DNA of 55,879 nucleotides from the NCBI GenBank assembly GCA_017457225.1, contig JAFTHW010000021.1, positions 1 through 55,879 of the forward strand, written 5' to 3'. This stretch comes from Clostridia bacterium (GTDB lineage: Bacteria; Bacillota; Clostridia; Christensenellales; Borkfalkiaceae). The translations under genes and the position numbers were made by a program. Below are positions 51,437 through 55,879 of the stretch, piece after piece. Under the pieces are notes generated by a model. It ran no database searches and was not told where the DNA came from. It was given only the letters and a program-made list of their open reading frames with translations. Position 1 is the stretch's first letter. The number at the start of each line of letters is the position of its first letter.

Positions 51437-51528
51437 CTCCTCCGACGGCAAACGCGGTTCGATTCCGCAGAGGAGACATTTTTCCCTTATGCCGCGCCAA
51501 CGCCTTTCTCGGCGCGGCTGCAAGGGAA
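51437..51528 (+). ncRNA. Structured module 1 with T-loop-like hairpin
   Basis: A closing stem CTCCTC (51437-51442) / GAGGAG (51470-51475) encloses a mini T arm GCGG-TTCGATT-CCGC (51454-51468), whose 7-base loop matches a tRNA T-loop. A second domain follows: outer TTCCCTT (51482-51488) / AAGGGAA (51522-51528) and inner GCCGCGCC / GGCGCGGC. It is too short to be a tRNA (39 nt for the first domain). A divergent copy follows at 51556-51684. A 66-codon open frame crosses both modules from 51489 but lacks a properly spaced ribosome site. Confidence 0.5.
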
Positions 51529-51555
51529 GAAAAACTTTTTACAAACGTGATCAAA

Positions 51556-51684
51556 TCCTCTCTAATAGTTTTTGTTGGCGTACAAAAGCGGTGCAAATCC
51601 GCAAGAGAGGACATTTTCCCTTAAGAAGGCGCGGAGAAATTTTCAATAACCAATTTTTCACGCTCCGCGCCCGACAAGGGAAAA
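51556..51684 (+). ncRNA. Structured module 2, divergent copy of module 1
   Basis: Closing stem TCCTCTC (51556-51562) / GAGAGGA (51605-51611); an added hairpin TTTTGT / ACAAAA (51570-51587); a mini T arm GCGG-TGCAAAT-CCGC (51588-51602). The second domain has outer TTTTCCCTT (51614-51622) / AAGGGAAAA (51676-51684) and inner GGCGCGGAG / CTCCGCGCC. Sequence changes relative to module 1 keep the pairing, which supports selection on structure. Confidence 0.5.
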
Positions 51685-51709
51685 AATAAACTAAGGGAAA
51701 GGTGTTTTT

Positions 51710-52873
51710 ATGAGTAGTGAATTGTTGGATTACAAGGTGCAGGAAAATTTTGATTTTTTCCGATTTTCCGTTTTATTGACGGACGAAGACAAAAAAGCGC
51801 AGCTTAGAGAAGACAGTCAAGAAGTATTGGAGCTTGCTCACGCGGCCGTCCAAGATATTTGTTTGTTGGGCCTGAAACTGAAGAAGATCAAAGAATCGGG
51901 GATATGGGAGAACGTATTCAATCCAAGAACGGGTTATACGTTCCAGAACCACTCCTTTCAAGAATTTTGTGAATATGCCTACGGACTTTCCAATACGCGA
52001 ACGTCGAATCTTTTAAGGATCTCGGAGTTCGTTCGGATCAGTAACGCCGGGAACGGTAGCTTTATCGATTCCAAGTATGAAAAGTATAATACAAGTCAAC
52101 TTGTAGAGCTTGCCGCAGTTCCCTCATATCATCGTCACTATTTTACAGAGAAAATGACGGTTGCGGATATGCGTTTGGCGAAAGATTATATGAAGAACGG
52201 ATACTTTTTCCAAGACCGATATAGCGACGACTTCGATATTATGACGTACGCCAAAGCGTACAAAGAAAAGAAAGAGAAAAAAGAAGCGCCTACGTCGCCT
52301 GCGGTTCTTCCCGGACAAACGTCGTTTTCGGAAATGTTTGCGGAAGCAGCGACGGAGCTCGAAGAAAGCGAAGAGCTTGAAGAAGCGTTGGAAGCTCCTG
52401 CGGAAGATCTTGTTGAGGATCCGTTGCCGGACTTTATGGAAGGATCTTCTTCGGCGAAATCGTATTATGCAGGCGTAACGACGGAAGCGGAAGTAAACGA
52501 GTACAACGAATTCGACGACGAAGAGGATCTACCTGAAGAAGATCCGATGGAGTCGGAAGAGCCGGAGGAAGAACCGACGTCGACGTTGAAATATACGTTT
52601 GAAACGCGCAAAAAAATCCGCGAATGGATGTCTGATTATACGAATTGGATTCGCTGCGGATATACGAGTCCGTTCCACGGTGGATTTTATTATCGGCTTG
52701 GCAACGGAAAAAAGGTTACCGCCTACGTATATCGAGTGGCTACGGAAGATGTTGATGGTATGTACGAAGTAGTAGTGCGGTATTTTTGGGAAAGCTTTTA
52801 TAGCGATACGCCTATCGAAGTGACGAAGGATCAGTTGGAACGCTATATAATGGAGCATCGCAACGAGGTATAA
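51710..52873 (+). CDS. Unknown element protein with acidic middle region
   Basis: 387 residues with AAGGGAAAGG upstream. The N-terminal ~190 residues are helical and resemble a domain frequent on Clostridia integrative elements: LLGLKLKKIKESGIWE, a FQEFCEYAYGLSNTRTSNLL segment like a DNA-binding helix-turn-helix, and YNTSQLVELA. Residues about 210-290 are very acidic (EESEELEEALE, EEDPMESEEPEEE). The C-terminal ~95 residues form a separate domain with several aromatic strands. A replication or partition role is conceivable but not established. Confidence 0.75.
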   Translation: MSSELLDYKVQENFDFFRFSVLLTDEDKKAQLREDSQEVLELAHAAVQDICLLGLKLKKIKESGIWENVFNPRTGYTFQNHSFQEFCEYAYGLSNTRTSNLLRISEFVRISNAGNGSFIDSKYEKYNTSQLVELAAVPSYHRHYFTEKMTVADMRLAKDYMKNGYFFQDRYSDDFDIMTYAKAYKEKKEKKEAPTSPAVLPGQTSFSEMFAEAATELEESEELEEALEAPAEDLVEDPLPDFMEGSSSAKSYYAGVTTEAEVNEYNEFDDEEDLPEEDPMESEEPEEEPTSTLKYTFETRKKIREWMSDYTNWIRCGYTSPFHGGFYYRLGNGKKVTAYVYRVATEDVDGMYEVVVRYFWESFYSDTPIEVTKDQLERYIMEHRNEV

Positions 52874-52889
52874 ATCCGACGTCGGATTT
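52872..52889. repeat. Palindrome copy C, at the end of the 387-residue gene
   Basis: AAATCCGACGTCGGATTT, overlapping the TAA stop of the upstream gene and lying 27 bases before the next start. Confidence 0.9.
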
Positions 52890-52916
52890 TGAAAAGAACA
52901 TTAAGGGAAGAATGTT

Positions 52917-53144
52917 ATGGTTTACGATATTTACGAATGGATAGGGATAGTTTTTACAATGGCGAAAGTAGTAGGGATAATCACGTTACTTTTTGTGTGT
53001 TTTGTTATAGGGATTATTTATATTCCGAAGATGTTAAACGACGATTTTATTGCCCCTTGGGAAAAAGCGGAACGTAAGCAAGCGAAGAAAGCGGCAAAGG
53101 AAGCGGAACGCGCGAAAAAACTGAATCATTGGTGGGAGGCGTGA
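52917..53144 (+). CDS. Small membrane protein, unknown
   Basis: 75 residues with AAGGGAAG before the ATG. One membrane helix (VVGIITLLFVCFVIGIIYI, about 18-36) is followed by a cytosolic Lys/Ala/Glu helix (KAERKQAKKAAKEAERAKK). The ribosome site lies in the loop of an AACATT/AATGTT hairpin (52897-52916). It is the first gene of a tightly packed run of four. Confidence 0.72.
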   Translation: MVYDIYEWIGIVFTMAKVVGIITLLFVCFVIGIIYIPKMLNDDFIAPWEKAERKQAKKAAKEAERAKKLNHWWEA

Positions 53145-53145
53145 C

Positions 53146-53385
53146 GTGAAGATACGCATAACTGGAACAAGAGACGAATGCGACGTTGCTGCAGCATATT
53201 ATCGAAAATTGGAAACGGATCCAAATGTCCGATGGTTGCAGGTAAGTAAACCGTACGCGAATAGAGGTAGTACCACATTATTTCGGATCTACGTAGAGGT
53301 TGAGTACGAATCGATTATTCTTGAAACGGCAACAGCGGCAGCTCCTATGCCGTCAAAAGAGATCCAAAGGAGAAGGATTAGATGA
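53146..53385 (+). CDS. Small unknown protein
   Basis: 79 residues from a GTG start at 53146 with GGGAGG six bases upstream, one base after the previous stop. MKIRITGTRDECDVAAAYYRKL and the strand pattern FRIYVEVEYESI suggest a small alpha/beta fold like those of phage-encoded proteins of unknown role. Its stop overlaps the next start (ATGA). Confidence 0.7.
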   Translation: MKIRITGTRDECDVAAAYYRKLETDPNVRWLQVSKPYANRGSTTLFRIYVEVEYESIILETATAAAPMPSKEIQRRRIR

Positions 53386-53741
53386 ACAAAATCAAGCTAG
53401 AAAATAAAGACGTAAAAACGGGCCAACAATCCAAAAGGGAGCTGAGGGAACAACGCAAGCAGGCGAAAAGGATGAAAAAGATCAAACGTAGCCGCGGTTG
53501 GCAAAGTCAAGCGATGGCGTTGTATCGGATCCTGAGCGAAGCGATGGAGCAGATCAAGGGCGCAAAGGTTGTACGTGAAGTCGAGGTGGAGTTCGTGAAA
53601 GAAGGACAGGAGAACGTTGAGAACCCGAAGACGTATATTGCAAAAGAAGAGCAGGTGGATTGGGAAGCGACGGTAAAGCTGCAAAAATCCCTGGCGGAGA
53701 TCGCTCTGAATACGGCAGTCCAAATCGAGGTGTCGGAATGA
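53382..53741 (+). CDS. Small charged unknown protein
   Basis: 119 residues. A strongly basic first third (KRELREQRKQAKRMKKIKRSR) is followed by an acidic mixed C-terminal part. No family recognised. Starts and stops overlap both neighbours by four bases, indicating coupled translation. Confidence 0.7.
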   Translation: MNKIKLENKDVKTGQQSKRELREQRKQAKRMKKIKRSRGWQSQAMALYRILSEAMEQIKGAKVVREVEVEFVKEGQENVENPKTYIAKEEQVDWEATVKLQKSLAEIALNTAVQIEVSE

Positions 53742-53983
53742 AGAATAAAGAGCAGATCAATAAACTCCGAAACACAGTAGAGAGGGCGCATTTAACGTTG
53801 ATTGAAGACGTCAACCAAAAGAAGGATCAATTGGACGCGATGTCTTCGACGGTATGGGGAAGTCCGCGAGGGCAACAACTGCAAAGGGTAACGGATAATT
53901 TAGAGAACGCGGAAATGCTTCTTGGGGACGCGATCGCATTTCTTGCAAGGGCGGAAGAGATGATGGAAAGAGACAGTTCATAA
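53738..53983 (+). CDS. Small helical unknown protein
   Basis: 81 residues from ATG 53738, which overlaps the previous stop; GAGGTG lies six bases upstream. Predicted mostly helical with heptad-like spacing (INKLRNTVERAHLTLIEDVNQKKDQLDAM), so a coiled coil is likely. Last gene of the packed run. The following 144 bases hold no recognisable gene, and no strong terminator is seen. Confidence 0.7.
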   Translation: MKNKEQINKLRNTVERAHLTLIEDVNQKKDQLDAMSSTVWGSPRGQQLQRVTDNLENAEMLLGDAIAFLARAEEMMERDSS

Positions 53984-54127
53984 GTACCTCCTTAAATATT
54001 TTTTCTTCACGGTATGATGGGGCCGCCTTGTCCGAGCATTAAAAGGCATTGATGTTCGGGTGGGGGAACAAAAAGACCCATCGCCAAACAAAATAACCCT
54101 ATATGGGATAAGAAGGAGCATAAAAAG

Positions 54128-54673
54128 ATGGCAAAAAAGAAGGGTATCGTAAAAAAGATCGTTACGGTTGTGAGTGTGGTGGTCGCAGGGTTGTTTTTGA
54201 TCGGCGGCGCCGCGTGGTTGTTTGGTAAGGACAAGCCGAAGACGTTGGGAGCGAATGACTACGCGCGTTATACGTTGAACGCTGCCGGCGTAGCAAACAA
54301 AGACGACAAGAGCGGTATTACCACGAAAGAGTTCATCCCCCTGGAAGAGATCGATACGATCAAACTTGCGAAAGACGCGGAGGTCGTATATGAGATGAAC
54401 TACTACAAGAGCGACAAAACGTTTGTACGTATGGAGTGGCGTAACATTGATTACGATGCAAAAACGGAAGCGGCAGGTTTGGCAGCGGAAGGAATCGCAT
54501 ACGTACGCATCGAGATCTTGCCTACGGCGGATGAAGACGGCGAAGTTGGCGTATTCGAGAAAAACGATTACGTTGAGCAGCTCACGGTAACGTTACAAGA
54601 AGTAGAAAAAGAGACTTCTTCGGAGTCAGTAGAAGAAACGTCTTCCAGTTCTTCGAGTGAGGTAAGCGCGTAA
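54128..54673 (+). CDS. Membrane-anchored exported protein, Ser-rich tail
   Basis: 181 residues with AAGGAG upstream. A basic start and one hydrophobic segment (IVTVVSVVVAGLFLIGGAAWLF, about 11-32) form a signal anchor. The outside part is about 110 residues with alternating strands, then a low-complexity Glu/Ser tail (SSESVEETSSSSSS). The Ser/Glu-rich stretch resembles that of the protein two genes downstream. Confidence 0.72.
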   Translation: MAKKKGIVKKIVTVVSVVVAGLFLIGGAAWLFGKDKPKTLGANDYARYTLNAAGVANKDDKSGITTKEFIPLEEIDTIKLAKDAEVVYEMNYYKSDKTFVRMEWRNIDYDAKTEAAGLAAEGIAYVRIEILPTADEDGEVGVFEKNDYVEQLTVTLQEVEKETSSESVEETSSSSSSEVSA

Positions 54674-54687
54674 GACGGGGTGGCGTT

Positions 54688-55356
54688 ATGAAAAAAGGAA
54701 TAAAACTACAAGTTATAGTATCCATCTTAGCGTCGGTGCTTAGCATCGGCGCTACAATTGCAAGTATTCGAGCTTTCAAAAAGACGGACGAGATCAAGGA
54801 AACCGTCAAAGTGGAGAGTTCGGTGGAAGGCAACGATTCTACGGACGAAGCTGCATCCGTATTCCGTTGGAATGAAATCACGGAAGAGAAAAAGGATGCT
54901 TATTACGTATGCAACGGTGTGTCGAGTCCCAGTTGGGGTACGATCACGTATTTGGAAGAGTATGCCGGTGCGGAGGACGTTTACAAAGTCACGACGGTTG
55001 GAGAACATAAACAAATCAACGGTATCGTGATCAAGGCGGCATACGAAAAAACGTACTACGAAAATATCTTGACGATGGATAAAGACGCGATGTTGTGTAT
55101 TGACGTGTATTGGAGCGTTGACGAGTTGAAAGGGGCGAAAGTTTTGCAAACGAACGACAAGTACAATCACGGCATATCGAATTATCCCGAAAAAACTTGG
55201 AATACGTTACGTATTCCGCTTGCGGCGCTTGTGATCAATTGGGATATTTTAGGCGCGGCGAGCGCAACGGCCGGAACGTTGGTGTCGATCGGCGATGGCG
55301 CGACGAATAATTATAGTTTCTACGTGAGCAATTTGAGGATCGTCGCTACGCCTTAA
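54688..55356 (+). CDS. Exported protein, paralogue of the next gene
   Basis: 222 residues. Signal segment LQVIVSILASVLSIGATIASI, a short linker rich in Glu/Ser, then a beta-sandwich-like domain. The core GTITYLEEYAGAEDVYKVTTVG, INGIVIKAAYEKTYYENILTM and the final YSFYVSNLRIV resemble carbohydrate-binding modules in outline only. The downstream partial protein has the same core (YGSVTYLETYANKENVYAIT, FNGISIKAMYEKSYYQDILTV). Confidence 0.75.
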   Translation: MKKGIKLQVIVSILASVLSIGATIASIRAFKKTDEIKETVKVESSVEGNDSTDEAASVFRWNEITEEKKDAYYVCNGVSSPSWGTITYLEEYAGAEDVYKVTTVGEHKQINGIVIKAAYEKTYYENILTMDKDAMLCIDVYWSVDELKGAKVLQTNDKYNHGISNYPEKTWNTLRIPLAALVINWDILGAASATAGTLVSIGDGATNNYSFYVSNLRIVATP

Positions 55357-55365
55357 GGAGAAAAA

Positions 55366-55879
55366 ATGAAAAAAATATTCAAATTTTTATTTGTGATGTT
55401 ATTGAGTGTTGTATGCGCAGGCGCAACGATTACGCTGTTTCGTTGCGCTTTGGACGACGAAGCTCCTATAACGTCAAGTGTGAATAGTTCGGTAGAATCT
55501 TCGGAAACGGTCGAGTCTTCGAGCTTGGCTCCTGCAGAGTCCTCCGAAACGGTAGAGCCTTCAAGCTCCGCGCCGGCGGAATCTTCTGAAACGGTCGAAT
55601 CTTCGAGCTCGGTTCCTGCAGAGTCCTCCGAAACGGTAGAATCCTCCGATCCGTTCGTATGGAATACGATTAACGCGGAAAAGACTGGCGCGGCGTTTAC
55701 CTCTAACGGTACGGTTAACGCAGGGTACGGATCGGTAACGTATCTTGAAACGTATGCAAACAAAGAAAATGTTTACGCGATCACGATGACAGAAAACGCA
55801 AATCAGTTCAACGGTATTTCGATCAAGGCAATGTATGAGAAATCCTATTACCAAGACATTTTGACGGTTGATCCTAACG
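55366..55879 (+). CDS. Exported protein with SSETVE repeats, 3'-truncated by window edge
   Basis: 171 codons are visible from ATG 55366 with AAGGAG upstream; no stop is reached. A signal segment FKFLFVMLLSVVCAGATITL precedes 14-residue repeats based on SSETVESSSxxPAE (three full and one partial), then a domain homologous to the preceding protein. The repeat looks like a flexible stalk that holds the domain away from the membrane. Confidence 0.75.
   Translation, partial: MKKIFKFLFVMLLSVVCAGATITLFRCALDDEAPITSSVNSSVESSETVESSSLAPAESSETVEPSSSAPAESSETVESSSSVPAESSETVESSDPFVWNTINAEKTGAAFTSNGTVNAGYGSVTYLETYANKENVYAITMTENANQFNGISIKAMYEKSYYQDILTVDPN
55498..55647 (+). repeat. 42-bp coding repeat (SSETVE stalk)
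   Basis: Three 42-base units (55498, 55540, 55582) and a partial fourth (55624). Differences are mostly third-base changes, so the repeat is conserved as protein rather than as recent DNA duplication. Confidence 0.88.

Larger units (their letters stand above)
48169..55879. mobile_element. Integrated element at tRNA-Ser, left part only
   Basis: From the end of the tRNA to the window edge the genes are a tyrosine integrase, an XRE repressor with a phage-like control region, and many small unknown genes; no core gene is seen. The far end and any second copy of the attachment core lie beyond the window. No relaxase, terminase or capsid gene is visible in this part, so integrative conjugative element, mobilisable island and phage satellite all remain possible. 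Confidence 0.75.

Noticed and set aside
51437-51611. Module first domains as ordinary or degenerate tRNA genes
   Set aside because: They are 39 and 56 bases long, with a 4-bp T stem and no D or anticodon arm of normal form.
51489-51689. A 66-codon plus-strand frame across the tandem RNA-like modules
   Set aside because: It runs through two pairs of GC-rich hairpins, its nearest Shine-Dalgarno-like sequence is 13 bases away, and the peptide is Arg/Lys-rich low-complexity. Kept as the main alternative to the RNA interpretation.
48169-55879. CRISPR array or Cas genes in the accessory region
   Set aside because: No regularly spaced repeats with unique spacers and no Cas motifs; the only repeats are the palindrome, the operators, the modules and the coding SSETVE repeat.

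Overview
The window looks like the chromosome of a strictly anaerobic Clostridia-type Bacillota. The indicators are single-chain pyruvate:ferredoxin oxidoreductase, a Re-citrate-synthase-like gene, a FeoA/FeoB/Cys-rich Feo locus, a SpoVG-like protein, the murB-PHP-whiA-dnaE-pfkA gene order, soluble Hdr-type electron-transfer proteins, and sigma-A promoters of the TTGACA-17-TATAAT kind. No rRNA operon is present, so a genus cannot be named.

Layout. 1-2.1 kb: the end of a mobile element (large serine recombinase cut by the window edge, SpoVG-like protein, 37-bp direct repeats). 2.1-2.9 kb: an isolated AT-rich lipoprotein gene. 3.0-6.2 kb: ferrous-iron uptake (feoA, feoB, Cys-rich partner), a DtxR-type regulator and three identical-architecture inverted repeats that may be its operators. 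6.3-9.4 kb: a fused ABC-ATPase/FtsX-like permease. 9.5-12.8 kb (minus): pyruvate:ferredoxin oxidoreductase. 13.0-17.5 kb: Re-citrate synthase, aconitase and isocitrate dehydrogenase, the oxidative branch to 2-oxoglutarate. 17.6-22.6 kb: two hydrolases, two membrane proteins and a phosphohexomutase. 22.7-25.3 kb: a ROK-family protein and nagA. 25.5-32.9 kb: murB, a PHP protein, whiA, dnaE, pfkA. 33.0-35.1 kb: a PfkB-type kinase, a candidate structured non-coding RNA, a small Cys-rich protein and a DUF308-like membrane protein.

35.2-48.0 kb is the most interesting metabolic block. One apparent transcription unit encodes a lactate/malate dehydrogenase, fumarase, HdrB, HdrC, HdrA, an MvhD-like protein, three Flx-like electron-input subunits, and soluble fumarate-reductase-like FeS and flavoprotein subunits. 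A transporter of the AspT/SucE family follows. Read together, this is a candidate cytoplasmic, flavin-bifurcating NAD(P)H-dependent fumarate reductase with its substrate supply and a possible succinate exporter. With the 13-17.5 kb operon it would complete a split (oxidative plus reductive) TCA pathway.

48.1 kb to the end: a tRNA-Ser(CGA) gene followed by an integrated element that runs off the window. It holds a tyrosine integrase whose reading frame is interrupted at an A8 slippery run, an XRE repressor with a three-operator control region, three copies of an 18-bp perfect palindrome, two tandem structured RNA-like modules with a T-loop-like hairpin, a string of small unknown genes, and three exported or anchored proteins, the last two paralogous.
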